A stretch of 64,000 nt of DNA from Rhodothermus marinus (GCF_009936275.1 NZ_AP019797.1:983501-1047500), one strand, 5' to 3'; counted from the stretch's first letter, positions 49,366-57,926 are shown. The notes: generated by a model from the sequence alone, not told the origin. Numbers and translations: made by a program.

Positions 49366-49562
49366 GACTGAAAGTGGACACGAAGAACGACGCCCTCTAC
49401 CTGCGCCTCGATGAGTCGGCGGTGGTGGAATCGGAGGAGGTGCGGCCGGGGATTATTCTGGATTACAACGCGGAGGATCAGGTGGTGGGCATCGAGATTC
49501 TGGGAATTCGGAAGCGGATCCCGGAACAGATGCTGAAGCGTCTGGAGTTCGAAACGCTCTGA
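49362..49562 (+). CDS. DUF2283 family protein, partner of the DUF4258 gene
   Basis: A 66-residue protein, MRLKVDTKNDALYLRLDES, with VRPGIILDYNAEDQVVGIEIL in the middle; both blocks are characteristic of DUF2283. The family is often encoded next to DUF4258 genes and may act as the antidote. Translation is coupled through an ATGA overlap. Confidence 0.82.
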   Translation: MRLKVDTKNDALYLRLDESAVVESEEVRPGIILDYNAEDQVVGIEILGIRKRIPEQMLKRLEFETL

Positions 49563-49877
49563 GCAGAAACAGGGGAGCAGCGGGGCATCATCGGCCGTCG
49601 CGTGCTGCCCCTGGGTGATGAAGGGTGTCGAGAAGTCGTCCGAAAAATCGTGTCGAAAAGGTTCGCGCTTGCGACCTGCATAGCGTTTCGCTGAGTTTTA
49701 TAGCCTGTCGTTTGCAGCACGAACAATGCGCTTGTAGTCCGGCACGGAGCGCAGCGGCGTGCCGTCCCGAGTAACGCCCTTCAGGCTCAGCGGTGCTGCG
49801 GGATGGGCGCTGGCCCGGGAACCTATCGCACGCCTCCCGGAGTTTGCCTTTTCGCCCGGAGCCATCCTTTTCCGCTC
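49563..49877. other. Gap before paralogue 3
   Basis: Contains the third REP-like palindrome and a leader closely matching those before paralogues 1 and 2 (from CTTGTAGTCC onward). The leader has a short deletion after TTCAGGCT and otherwise differs by single bases. The first 160 bp are unique and show no gene. Confidence 0.6.
49740..49764. repeat. REP-like palindrome 3
   Basis: CGGCACG-CGTGCCG palindrome preceded by TGTAGTC, 114 bp before paralogue 3. Confidence 0.8.
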
Positions 49878-50402
49878 ATGGCGATTCTGACGGTCCCGAA
49901 AGTTTTGCGCGAAAAGCTCGGCGACGAGGGCGTCGAGGCGCTGATCGCTTTGCTCAACGAAGCGGCCCATCACGAACGCAACAATCTGCTGGGCATTCTG
50001 GAAGAACGTTTTGAGCGGCGCGTAACCGAGGAAGGCAAGCGATTGGACAATCGCATCGCAGAGGAGATTGCCAGACTGGACCGCCGGATCACGGAGGAGG
50101 TTGCCAGACTGGACCACCGGATCACGGAGGAGGTAAAGCGGCTGGAGGTGTTGCTTGCCGAGACGGAGAAGCGACTGGATCACCGGATCACGGAGGAGGT
50201 AAAGCGGCTGGAGGTGTTGCTTGCCGAAACGGAAAAGCGACTGGATCACCGGATCACGGAGGAAGTTGCCAAACTGGACCGTCGGATCGCAGAGGTGCAG
50301 GTAGCGCTCAGTGAACGGTATGCGAGTCTGGTGCGGTGGATGTTCATTTTCTGGGCGGGGCAGATCGGGGTGATCGTGGCGCTGTTCGCGCTGCTGCGGT
50401 GA
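49878..50402 (+). CDS. Hendecad-repeat coiled-coil membrane protein, paralogue 3
   Basis: A 174-residue paralogue with the same head and nearly the same anchor (one Val-to-Ile change, GQIGVIVALF). The stalk is rearranged: after two RITEEVARLD-type units, a 22-residue block KRLEVLLAETEKRLDHRITEEV occurs twice in tandem, where paralogues 1 and 2 have it once, and the junction to VALSERY differs (RRIAEVQVALSERY). This shows in-frame expansion and shuffling of the 33-bp repeats. Function unknown. Confidence 0.72.
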   Translation: MAILTVPKVLREKLGDEGVEALIALLNEAAHHERNNLLGILEERFERRVTEEGKRLDNRIAEEIARLDRRITEEVARLDHRITEEVKRLEVLLAETEKRLDHRITEEVKRLEVLLAETEKRLDHRITEEVAKLDRRIAEVQVALSERYASLVRWMFIFWAGQIGVIVALFALLR

Positions 50403-50508
50403 AGCGGGACTTCGTTCAGACGCGTGCAACTGCGTATAGGGGATTGCCGATTTACCGGTGCATGAGGAGGCCGCAGCCCTACTACGACTACGAGACCTTT
50501 CATCATAG

Positions 50509-50650
50509 GATTGCCGATTTACCGGTGCATGAGGAGGCCACACCCCGTGTGGCGGACGTGATCCGGCGGGTATGACAGGGCGGACATGCAGGACAGGGAA
50601 AACGTCAGGGATCTGGTAGGGGCGCACCGTCGTGTGCGCCCGTGCTTCCA
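50509..50650 (+). repeat. Dispersed intergenic repeat, copy 2
   Basis: Plus-strand counterpart of 36674-36827. A 29-bp piece of its beginning also occurs at 50442, and shorter derivatives at 46896 and 48765. Confidence 0.75.
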
Positions 50651-50829
50651 GCCCGAAATGAGCGGCGCCAACCACCAACGGCAGCTGCCCGAACGTCGGC
50701 GCCAGAGACCGGCAGGGCCACCCTCCTTTTGACCCCTGGCAGGGAAGGGGAAGCACCCGAGAGAAAGCCTCGACGCTGAGACGCGCACGGGCGCCTGCCG
50801 CCACCGCCGGCCGTGGCCCGTAAACACCG

Positions 50830-50871
50830 CTCCCCCTTGCAGGGGGAGCTGTCGCGAAGCGACTGAGGGGG
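50830..50871. repeat. CTCCCCC double-hairpin repeat, copy 3
   Basis: Same element as at 47129 and 48998, here followed by GCATGGGAGGCCGTGCAC, a sequence also related to the flanks of the other copies. Confidence 0.85.
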
Positions 50872-50939
50872 CATGGGAGGCCGTGCACAGGCCCCATGAT
50901 ATTCCGGAGATTTACTACCAACAGGCTCCGCTTGTAGTC

Positions 50940-50964
50940 CGGCACGAAGCGCAGCGGCGTGCCG
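50940..50964. repeat. REP-like palindrome 4
   Basis: CGGCACG-CGTGCCG palindrome, with GAAGCGCAG in the loop instead of GAGCGCAG-type sequence. Confidence 0.8.
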
Positions 50965-51028
50965 TTTCGGGTGACGCCACTCCGGCTGGCGCCTTCGTGG
51001 CTTACTACAAACAGGTCTGTTCGTAGTC

Positions 51029-51053
51029 CGGCACGAAGCGCAGCGGCGTGCCG
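51029..51053. repeat. REP-like palindrome 5
   Basis: Fifth copy, 89 bp after copy 4, with the surrounding sequence (ACTACAAACAG, GCCACTC, GCCTTCGTGGC) also repeated. Confidence 0.8.
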
Positions 51054-51238
51054 TTTGGGGGAACGCCACTCGGCTTCGCCTTCGTGGCGCACGGCAAACC
51101 CGTGCCACTTGGCACAAAGGGCCGGGAGCGCGGCGGGGCGATTCGGAAAGAATGCCCGTCCGGTCCGGCAGCATTTGCCGCGGGTGCGTGGGATTCCGGT
51201 GAAATGAACCGCGGGACTTTCCTTCTCGGTCGTGATGT

Positions 51239-51282
51239 TATAACTTTCAGCCCGTCGGGTCCGATCTTTGTTTACGGACCCG
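51239..51282 (+). promoter_or_regulatory. Candidate -10 element and leader hairpin before wzz
   Basis: TATAAC at 51239 may be a -10 box, without a good -35. Shortly after the predicted start, CGGGTCCG at 51256 pairs perfectly with CGGACCCG at 51275 over 11 bases. The hairpin would sit at the very 5' end of the operon mRNA. Confidence 0.35.
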
Positions 51283-51319
51283 CACCGGATCGAGCAGGCG
51301 TCCCCGACCACGCAGACGC

Positions 51320-52570
51320 ATGTCCGACGCATCGCAGCAGGAACGACAGCCTTCCGCCACCCCGCCGGCTCCGCCGCCGGGGTGGTCGTACTACGGCCCG
51401 CCGGAGGACGACGAGATCTCGTTGCTGGATCTGGGCGTGGTGATCGCCCGCCAGCGGCGCGTGATCGTCGTGAGCGTGCTGGTGGCGCTCGTGCTGGGAG
51501 TGGTCGTAGCGCTGTTGTCGCCGAAGTCCTACGTGGCCGAGGCGAAGCTGGCGCCCAGCAGCACGGGCTCCACGGGCGGGGCGCTTTCGGCGCTGCGGTC
51601 GTTCGGACTGTCGCTGGGCGAGGGCGAGATCGTCAGTCCGAGCGTCTATCCCGACATCGTGGGGAGCCCGGATTTTCTGCTGGCGCTGGCGCGCGACACG
51701 TTCTACATCGCCGAAGAAGGCCGGCCCATGACGCTGGTCGAGTACTACGGCCGGCGGAGCTGGCTGTCGTATCTGAATCCGCTTGGCTGGCTGCGAAGCC
51801 TGCTCGGCGGTGGCGAAGAGGCGCCGGTGCGGGACCTCTACTCGGGTGCGCTGATTCTCCCGACGGAAGAGGAATACACGGCGATCCGGGCGCTTCGTGA
51901 GGTGCTCAGTGCTTCGGAGAAGGCGGGTGGCGGGTTGTTGAAGGAAGGGCCCGGAATGATCACGGTGCGGGCCGAGACGGAGGACCCGTATCTTTCGGCG
52001 GCGATCGTGGAGCGGGCCATCCGGCACCTGCAGGCGGCGATCAACCGGATCAAGACCGAGAAGGCGCGGCAGGACCTGGAGTTTCTGGAGCGGAAGTTCG
52101 CGCAGGTGGAGGCCGAGCTGCGGCAGGCCGAGAACGAGCTGGCGCGATTTCTGGATGCGAACCGCAATCCGCAGACGGCCCAGCTCCGGGCCGAGATGGA
52201 GCGGCTGCAGCGGCAGGTGAGCTTCAAGGAGCAGCTCTACCGCGAGATCCAGTTGCAGAAGACGCAGGCCGAGATCCAGGTGCAGAAGGAGGCGCCGGTG
52301 CTGAGCATCGTGCAGCCGCCCGTGCCTCCTGACCAGCCTTCGGGCACGAGCCGCAAGCTGATCGTGCTGTTGTTTCTGTTTCTGGGGGTGTTCGTGGGGC
52401 TGGGGCTGGCTTTCGTGAACCACTGGCTTTCGCGTCCGCCCTCGGACGACGAAGAGCGCCGGAAGGTCGAAGAAGTCCGTGCGCTTTTCCGTCCTGCCAC
52501 CTGGTGGGGCGAGGTAAAGGCGCTGGTGAACGGACGGAGTCGCACGGAGGAAAGGGAACGTCCCCGGTGA
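51320..52570 (+). CDS. Wzz-type polysaccharide chain-length determinant
   Basis: Inner-membrane polysaccharide co-polymerase controlling chain length. The 416 residues have a proline-rich cytosolic N-terminus, then ISLLDLGVVIARQRRVIVVSVLV leading into the first membrane helix (about 47-67) and the Wzz motif region SPKSYVAEAKLAP. A long helical periplasmic part covers about 200-320, and a second helix (about 346-366, LIVLLFLFLGVFVGLGLAF) returns to the cytosol. There is no tyrosine-kinase domain. It opens the polysaccharide operon. Confidence 0.88.
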   Translation: MSDASQQERQPSATPPAPPPGWSYYGPPEDDEISLLDLGVVIARQRRVIVVSVLVALVLGVVVALLSPKSYVAEAKLAPSSTGSTGGALSALRSFGLSLGEGEIVSPSVYPDIVGSPDFLLALARDTFYIAEEGRPMTLVEYYGRRSWLSYLNPLGWLRSLLGGGEEAPVRDLYSGALILPTEEEYTAIRALREVLSASEKAGGGLLKEGPGMITVRAETEDPYLSAAIVERAIRHLQAAINRIKTEKARQDLEFLERKFAQVEAELRQAENELARFLDANRNPQTAQLRAEMERLQRQVSFKEQLYREIQLQKTQAEIQVQKEAPVLSIVQPPVPPDQPSGTSRKLIVLLFLFLGVFVGLGLAFVNHWLSRPPSDDEERRKVEEVRALFRPATWWGEVKALVNGRSRTEERERPR

Positions 52571-52677
52571 GCGAGCGGGATGATGCGGCTGAACCGCGGC
52601 GAGTCGGCGTGGGCATTAACAGTTTGCAGGCATTGAGATTGAGCAGGGAAGAATCTATCATTTGATCAAGAGGGCAC

Positions 52678-54024
52678 ATGGAAGTAAAGGCAACTGTTTC
52701 GGTTCAAACCGATCACGCAGTTAAAAAAGAATTGCTGGAGCGGATTCGGACGAAGGAGGCGGTGGTGGGCGTGGTGGGGCTGGGCTACGTGGGCTTGCCC
52801 TTTGCCGTGGAGAAGGCCAAGGTGGGCTACCGCCTCATCGGCATCGAGCAGAATCCCCGCCGGGCCGAGAAGATTAGCCGCGGAGAGAACTACATCCGGG
52901 ACGTGCGCGACGAGGAGCTGCGGCGACTGGTGGCCGAAGGTCGGATCGTGGCCGAGACCGACTTCGGGCGTGTGCCGGAGATGGATGTGGTGGTCATCTG
53001 CGTGCCCACGCCGCTGACGAAGAACCTGACCCCGGACCTGCAGTATGTCGAGCGCGTCACGTACGAGATCGGGCGGCGGTTGCGCCCGGGCCAGCTCGTC
53101 AGTCTGGAGTCGACGACCTATCCGGGCACGACCGAGGAAGTGATGCTTCCGATTCTGGAGGGCGAGAGCGGGTTGAAGGTCGAGCGGGACTTTTTCCTGG
53201 CGCACTCGCCTGAGCGGGTCGATCCGGGCAACCAGCGTTACACGACGAAGAACACCTCGAAGGTGGTGGGCGGCGTGGGGCCGGAGAGCCTGGAAGTGGC
53301 CGTAGCCTTCTACAGCCAGACGATCGAGCACGTGGTGCCGGTCTCGAGCGCGAAGGCGGCCGAGCTGGTGAAGGTTTTCGAGAACACGTTTCGGGCGGTG
53401 AACATTGCGCTGGTCAACGAGCTGGCGCTGTTGTGCGACCGGATGGGGTTGAACGTGTGGGAGGTGCTGGAGGCGGCCTTTACGAAGCCGTTCGGGATCA
53501 TGCCGTTCTGGCCGGGACCGGGCGTGGGCGGGCACTGCATTCCGGTCGATCCGCACTATCTGGAGTGGAAGGCCAAGGAGCTGAACTTCAACACGCATTT
53601 CATTGCGCTGGCGGGGGAGATCAACCGGAAGATGCCGGAGTTTGTGCGGGAGAAGGCCTACCGGGTGTTGAACCGGCTGGGGGTGGCGCCTTCGCGGGCG
53701 CGGGTGCTGCTGCTGGGGGTGGCCTACAAGCGGGACCTGGAGGACTGGCGCGAAAGTCCGGCGCTGGAGGTGCTGCGTCTGCTGGAGGCCGACGGGGTGA
53801 CGGTGCGCTACCACGATCCGTACGTGCCGGAAGTTCAGGTGGCGGGTCGGAGCTACCGGAGCGTGCCGCTGACGCACGAGGAGGTGGCGGCGGCGGACCT
53901 GGTGATCATCACGACGGACCACAGCACGATCGACTACCGGTGGGTGGTCGAGCAGGCGCGTGCGGTGCTGGACACGCGCTACGCGACGCGCGGCATTGAA
54001 AGCGAAAAGATTGTGCTGCTATGA
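52678..54024 (+). CDS. wbpA: UDP-N-acetylglucosamine 6-dehydrogenase (WbpA-like)
   Basis: Oxidises UDP-GlcNAc to UDP-GlcNAcA with NAD. The 448 residues contain the Rossmann motif VVGLGYVGLPFA (GxGxxG at 34-39), ESTTYPGTTEEV, the central KVFENTFRAVNIALVNELA and the catalytic cysteine 287 in GGHCIPVDPHYL. The C-terminal domain includes LLGVAYKRDLEDWRESPALEVL. WbpA rather than a UDP-glucose dehydrogenase is supported by the wbpB, D and E neighbours. The stop overlaps wbpB as ATGA. Confidence 0.9.
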   Translation: MEVKATVSVQTDHAVKKELLERIRTKEAVVGVVGLGYVGLPFAVEKAKVGYRLIGIEQNPRRAEKISRGENYIRDVRDEELRRLVAEGRIVAETDFGRVPEMDVVVICVPTPLTKNLTPDLQYVERVTYEIGRRLRPGQLVSLESTTYPGTTEEVMLPILEGESGLKVERDFFLAHSPERVDPGNQRYTTKNTSKVVGGVGPESLEVAVAFYSQTIEHVVPVSSAKAAELVKVFENTFRAVNIALVNELALLCDRMGLNVWEVLEAAFTKPFGIMPFWPGPGVGGHCIPVDPHYLEWKAKELNFNTHFIALAGEINRKMPEFVREKAYRVLNRLGVAPSRARVLLLGVAYKRDLEDWRESPALEVLRLLEADGVTVRYHDPYVPEVQVAGRSYRSVPLTHEEVAAADLVIITTDHSTIDYRWVVEQARAVLDTRYATRGIESEKIVLL

Positions 54025-54956
54025 AGCGATTTGCGCTCACGGGCGCGGCGGGCTACATTGCGCCGCGTCATCTGAAGGCGATTCAGGAGGTGGGGGGCGA
54101 GCTGGTGGCGGCGCTGGACGTGGTGGACGCGGTGGGGGTGCTGGACCGGTACTTTCCGGAGGCGGCGTTTTTCCTGCACCCGGAGCTTTTTGAGGCGCAC
54201 CTGGAGGATCTGCGGGATCGGGGCGAGGGGGTCGATTACGTGTCGATCTGCGTGCCGAACTTTTTGCACGGGGCGCACATTCGGCTGGCGTTTCGGGTGG
54301 GGGCCGATGCTTTGTGCGAGAAGCCGCTGGTTCTGGAGCCGTCGGAGCTGGATCGGCTGGCGGAGCTGGAGGCCAGGTCGGGGCGCAGGGTATGGACGGT
54401 GCTGCAGCTTCGGGTGCATCCGGCGCTGGCGGCACTTCGGGAGCGGCTGCTGGGCGAGGGCGCGGTCAGGGACGTGGAGCTGACCTACATCACGGGTCGG
54501 GGGCCGTGGTATCTCAGGAGCTGGAAGGCGCGTGAGGAGCTCAGCGGCGGGGTGGCGATGAACATCGGGGTGCACTTTTTTGATCTGTTGCACTGGTTGT
54601 TCGGGGGTCTGGAGCGGGCGGAGTTGCACGTGCGGACGGCGACGACGATGGCGGGGTATCTGGAGCTGGAGCGGGCGCGGGTGCGATGGTTTCTGTCGAT
54701 CGATGCGCGCTATGTGCCGGAGGCGTTGCGGGCGCAGGGGCAGCGGACGTATCGGTCGATCCGGATCGACGGGGAGGAGGTGGAGTTTTCGGGCGGGTTT
54801 ACGGAGTTGCACACGGAGGTGTATCGTCGGACGCTTGGGGGCGCGGGGTTCGGGCTTGCGGAGGCGCGTGCGGCGATCGAGACGGTGGATCGGTTGCGTC
54901 GGCTGGAGGTGGTGCGGGCCGTTGATGGTCAGCGACACAGCCTGGTGGCGGCATGA
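54021..54956 (+). CDS. wbpB: Gfo/Idh/MocA oxidoreductase (WbpB-like)
   Basis: NAD-dependent enzyme that oxidises C3 of UDP-GlcNAcA ahead of transamination. The 311 residues start MKRFALTGAAGYIAPRHLKAI, a Rossmann start, and carry the catalytic EKPLVLEPSELD motif near residue 100 and the C-terminal GGVAMNIGVHFFDLLHWLFGG. Codons are extremely G-rich in the third position (GTG, CTG, GGG), more than in wbpA. It overlaps both neighbours by four bases. Confidence 0.9.
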   Translation: MKRFALTGAAGYIAPRHLKAIQEVGGELVAALDVVDAVGVLDRYFPEAAFFLHPELFEAHLEDLRDRGEGVDYVSICVPNFLHGAHIRLAFRVGADALCEKPLVLEPSELDRLAELEARSGRRVWTVLQLRVHPALAALRERLLGEGAVRDVELTYITGRGPWYLRSWKAREELSGGVAMNIGVHFFDLLHWLFGGLERAELHVRTATTMAGYLELERARVRWFLSIDARYVPEALRAQGQRTYRSIRIDGEEVEFSGGFTELHTEVYRRTLGGAGFGLAEARAAIETVDRLRRLEVVRAVDGQRHSLVAA

Positions 54957-55522
54957 GCTGGTGGAAGCACGAGACGGCCGTCGTGGATGAGGGGGCCCGG
55001 ATCGGGGAGGGCACCCGGATCTGGCATTTCAGTCACGTGATGGGCGGAGCGGAGGTCGGGGCGCACTGCACGCTGGGGCAGAACGTGTTCGTGGCGCGGG
55101 GGGTGAAGGTGGGGGACCATTGCAAGATTCAGAACAATGTGTCGCTCTACGAGGGGGTGGAGCTGGAGGACTACGTGTTCTGCGGGCCGAGCATGGTGTT
55201 TACGAACGTGCGGACGCCGCGGGCGGCGTTTCCGCGGAAGGGGTCGTATGTGCGGACGCTGGTGCGGCATGGGGCGTCGATCGGGGCGAACGCGACGATT
55301 GTGTGCGGGGTGACGATCGGGCGGTGGGCGCTGGTGGCGGCGGGTGCGGTGGTGACGAAGGATGTGCCGGACTACGGGCTGGTGGCGGGGGTGCCGGCGC
55401 GTCTGGTGGGATGGGTGTGCGAGTGCGGGATCCCGCTCTGTTTCGAGGGGCGGGAGGCCACCTGTCGGGAGTGCGGCCGCCAATACGTGCAGGAAGAAAA
55501 ACGCGTTCAGAAAGTGTCGTGA
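54953..55522 (+). CDS. wbpD: UDP-2-acetamido-3-amino-glucuronate N-acetyltransferase (WbpD-like)
   Basis: Acetylates the 3-amino group to give UDP-GlcNAc3NAcA. The 189 residues form a left-handed beta helix of hexapeptide repeats (ARIGEGTRIWHFSHVMGGAEVGAHCTLGQNVFV), and include SLYEGVELEDYVFCGPS and GVTIGRWALVAAGAVVTKDVPDYGLVAGVPAR. The C-terminus, CECGIPLCFEG and CRECGRQY, looks like a small zinc ribbon, as in some homologues. Its codon bias is like that of wbpB. The stop overlaps the wbpE GTG start. Confidence 0.92.
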   Translation: MSWWKHETAVVDEGARIGEGTRIWHFSHVMGGAEVGAHCTLGQNVFVARGVKVGDHCKIQNNVSLYEGVELEDYVFCGPSMVFTNVRTPRAAFPRKGSYVRTLVRHGASIGANATIVCGVTIGRWALVAAGAVVTKDVPDYGLVAGVPARLVGWVCECGIPLCFEGREATCRECGRQYVQEEKRVQKVS

Positions 55523-56628
55523 ACGGGCAGATTCCGATTCTGGATCTTACGTCGGAGGTTGCGGAACTCTGGGACGACCTCATGGCCGCCATTGGGCGGG
55601 TTCTCCGCTCGGGTCAGTTTATCCTGGGCCCGGAGGTGGAGGCCTTTGAGCGGGAGGTGGCGGCCTATCTGGGTGTCAAGCACGCTATCGGAGTGAATTC
55701 CGGTACCGATGCTCTGGTGATTGCCCTGAGGGCTCTGGGCGTGGGCCCCGGGGACGAGGTCATCACCACCCCCTTCACCTTTTTCGCCACTGCCGAGGCC
55801 ATCAGCATGGTGGGGGCCACCCCGGTTTTCGTGGACATTGACCCAAGCACTTTCAACATCAATCCCGAACTGATAGAGCCCGCCCTTTCCTCGCGCACCA
55901 GGGCCATCCTGCCCGTGCATCTCTATGGCCAGGCGGCCGACATGGACCCCATTCTGGAGATCGCCCGGAAGCACGGGCTCAAGGTTCTGGAAGACGTGGC
56001 CCAGGCTTTCGGCGGCGAGTACAAGGGCCGCAAGCTCGGTACCCTGGGAGATGCCGGTGCCTTTTCCTTCTTTCCCTCCAAGAATCTGGGGGCCTACGGG
56101 GATGGCGGCCTCATCGCCACCAACGATGACCAGGTGGCCGAGCTCGCCCGCATGCTCCGGGCCCATGGCGCCAGGAAGAAGTATTACAACGAGATGCCGG
56201 GCTACAACTCACGGCTTGATGCGTTGCAGGCGGCCATCCTGCGGGTGAAGCTCCCTCATGTGGATGCCTGGAACGAAGCCCGCAGGCGGGTGGCCCGGAC
56301 CTACAACGAACTTCTGAAAGACGTGCCCGGGGTCGTGATTCCCTGCGAGGCCCCCTACGCGAAGCACGTCTACCACCAGTACACGGTGCGTATTCCGGAG
56401 GGAAGGCGGGACGAGGTGCAGCGAAGGCTTGCCGAGATGGGCATAGGCACCATGGTCTACTATCCCGTGCCCCTCCACCGGCTTCCTGTTTATGGCTATC
56501 CCGAAGGTACCTTCCCGGAAGCCGAGCGGGCGGCCCGGGAGGTGCTTTCGCTGCCGATGTGGCCTGGCATGAAGTCGGACACCCAACAGAAAATCTGGGA
56601 GGCAATTCTATATGCCATAAATTCATGA
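55519..56628 (+). CDS. wbpE: UDP-2-acetamido-3-oxo-glucuronate aminotransferase (WbpE-like)
   Basis: PLP enzyme of the DegT/DnrJ/EryC1 family that aminates C3. The GTG at 55519 overlaps the wbpD stop and gives 369 residues beginning MNGQIPILDLTSEV; the open frame extends far upstream, but inside wbpD. Key residues are seen: GVNSGTDAL, TPFTFFATAEAI, EDVAQAFGG and the PLP lysine 188 in SFFPSKNLGAYGDGG. From here codon use switches to C-ending and Thermus-like, unlike wbpB and wbpD. It overlaps wzx as ATGA. Confidence 0.92.
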   Translation: MNGQIPILDLTSEVAELWDDLMAAIGRVLRSGQFILGPEVEAFEREVAAYLGVKHAIGVNSGTDALVIALRALGVGPGDEVITTPFTFFATAEAISMVGATPVFVDIDPSTFNINPELIEPALSSRTRAILPVHLYGQAADMDPILEIARKHGLKVLEDVAQAFGGEYKGRKLGTLGDAGAFSFFPSKNLGAYGDGGLIATNDDQVAELARMLRAHGARKKYYNEMPGYNSRLDALQAAILRVKLPHVDAWNEARRRVARTYNELLKDVPGVVIPCEAPYAKHVYHQYTVRIPEGRRDEVQRRLAEMGIGTMVYYPVPLHRLPVYGYPEGTFPEAERAAREVLSLPMWPGMKSDTQQKIWEAILYAINS

Positions 56629-57926
56629 ATGCTATTCGCCGTGTGAGTCAAAGCAGTTTCTTTCGAGGCGTGATAGCCATTGCAGGGGGGACCGCCTTGG
56701 CTCAGGCGGTGGGCGTCCTTCTCTCCCCTCTGCTCACCCGTCTGTACACTCCGGAGGCCGTGGGGCTCTGGGGGCTTTTTATGAGCTTTCTGGGAGTGAC
56801 TTCGGTAGCCGCTACCCTCCGCTACGAGGTGGCCATCGTAGCCGCCTCGAGCGAGGAAGAGGCCCTGGCGCTCACCCGGAGCAGCCTGGTTCTGGGCCTG
56901 GGGGTGGGCCTTTTAGGGGCGCTGGCTCTCGAAGGCCTGCGGCGGGGCCACCTCCTGGGCTACGGGGCCTTACCCGCCTGGGCCTCCTTCCTGGCCTTCC
57001 CGGCCCTAGTGGCCTTTGCCTGGGGGACGGCTCTCCGCTACTACGGTGTGCGCCGGGGAGCTTTCGGTCGGGTAGGGCGATTCACCGTGACGCAGGGCGT
57101 GGCCCGGCCCCTGGCCCAACTCCTCTTGGCCTTCCTAGGCGGGGCGGGTCTTCTTCTGGGTGAGGTCCTGGGCCGCTTCTTGGGCCTTATCGCCCTTTGG
57201 CGGCTTCTTCCTAGGACCTCGGGGCCTTGGTTTTCCCCCGGAGTGCTTGCCCGGTACAGGACCTACCCGCTGGTTCAGCTGCCCTCCGGCTTTCTAAACA
57301 TGCTGGCCCTCATGGCTCCGGTGCCGGTCTTCACCGCCCTCTACGGTCCAGCCGTGGGAGGAGGCTTGGCCCTGGCCCAAAGGGTGGTGGGCCTGCCGGT
57401 TTCCCTGATAGGGGCCGCCGTGGCCGACGTGTTCTACGGGCGGGCGGCGGAACTTGCCCGGGAAAGGCCGCAGGCTTTGCGGGGCTTTCTTCTCGCCACC
57501 GCCTTCCGGCTTTTCTTGCTCGCCCTGCCCTTTGGTCTTGCCCTGTGGTTTCTTGCCCCCCGCTTTGCTCCTTGGGTCTTCGGGAGCGCCTGGGAGGAGG
57601 CGGGACGGATGATGGCGGCCATGGCGCCGTGGATGGTGGCACAGATGACCGTGAGCTCGGTGAGTCGGGCGGTTTTTTTATCAAAGAAGGCTTGGGTGAA
57701 GTTTGTGTATGACTTAGCCGCCCTGGCCGTTTTTGGCGCCCCCTTCTACCTGCACGGTCAAGGGCAAGCCGTTTGGGTCTTGGGGTTGATCTCTTGGCTT
57801 AATGTGGCTCTTTATGTTTTTTACCTGCTAGTCCTGATCTGGATTACTGGCCCAAAGGAATTGTGGGGTTACCGGAGCTCTGGTGCTTTTCTAAACTCGG
57901 AAGTCCTCACTGAGGAGGTGCAATGA
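56625..57926 (+). CDS. Wzx-type oligosaccharide flippase
   Basis: Inner-membrane flippase of the polysaccharide-transport/MATE-like superfamily. The ATG at 56625 overlaps the wbpE stop and gives 433 residues with about 12 hydrophobic segments. [44 protein letters not shown] at the start is typical of Wzx. It would move the undecaprenyl-linked repeat to the periplasm. Codon use is Thermus-like (GCC, CTC, GGG, CTT mixed), suggesting transfer from such a donor. It overlaps the epimerase gene by four bases. Confidence 0.88.
   Translation: MNAIRRVSQSSFFRGVIAIAGGTALAQAVGVLLSPLLTRLYTPEAVGLWGLFMSFLGVTSVAATLRYEVAIVAASSEEEALALTRSSLVLGLGVGLLGALALEGLRRGHLLGYGALPAWASFLAFPALVAFAWGTALRYYGVRRGAFGRVGRFTVTQGVARPLAQLLLAFLGGAGLLLGEVLGRFLGLIALWRLLPRTSGPWFSPGVLARYRTYPLVQLPSGFLNMLALMAPVPVFTALYGPAVGGGLALAQRVVGLPVSLIGAAVADVFYGRAAELARERPQALRGFLLATAFRLFLLALPFGLALWFLAPRFAPWVFGSAWEEAGRMMAAMAPWMVAQMTVSSVSRAVFLSKKAWVKFVYDLAALAVFGAPFYLHGQGQAVWVLGLISWLNVALYVFYLLVLIWITGPKELWGYRSSGAFLNSEVLTEEVQ

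Larger units (their letters stand above)
50403..51319. other. Repeat-filled gap upstream of the polysaccharide operon
   Basis: A 917-bp region without a credible gene. In order it holds two copies of the GATTGCCGATTTACCGG block (50442 and 50509), the full dispersed repeat, a C-rich hairpin region, the CTCCCCC element, two REP-like palindromes in an 89-bp direct repeat, and the likely promoter and leader of wzz. Confidence 0.7.

Noticed and set aside
49698-51332. A 544-codon minus-strand frame across paralogue 3 and the following gap
   Set aside because: It runs through known repeats and antisense to a conserved gene; its sequence is translated repeat DNA.
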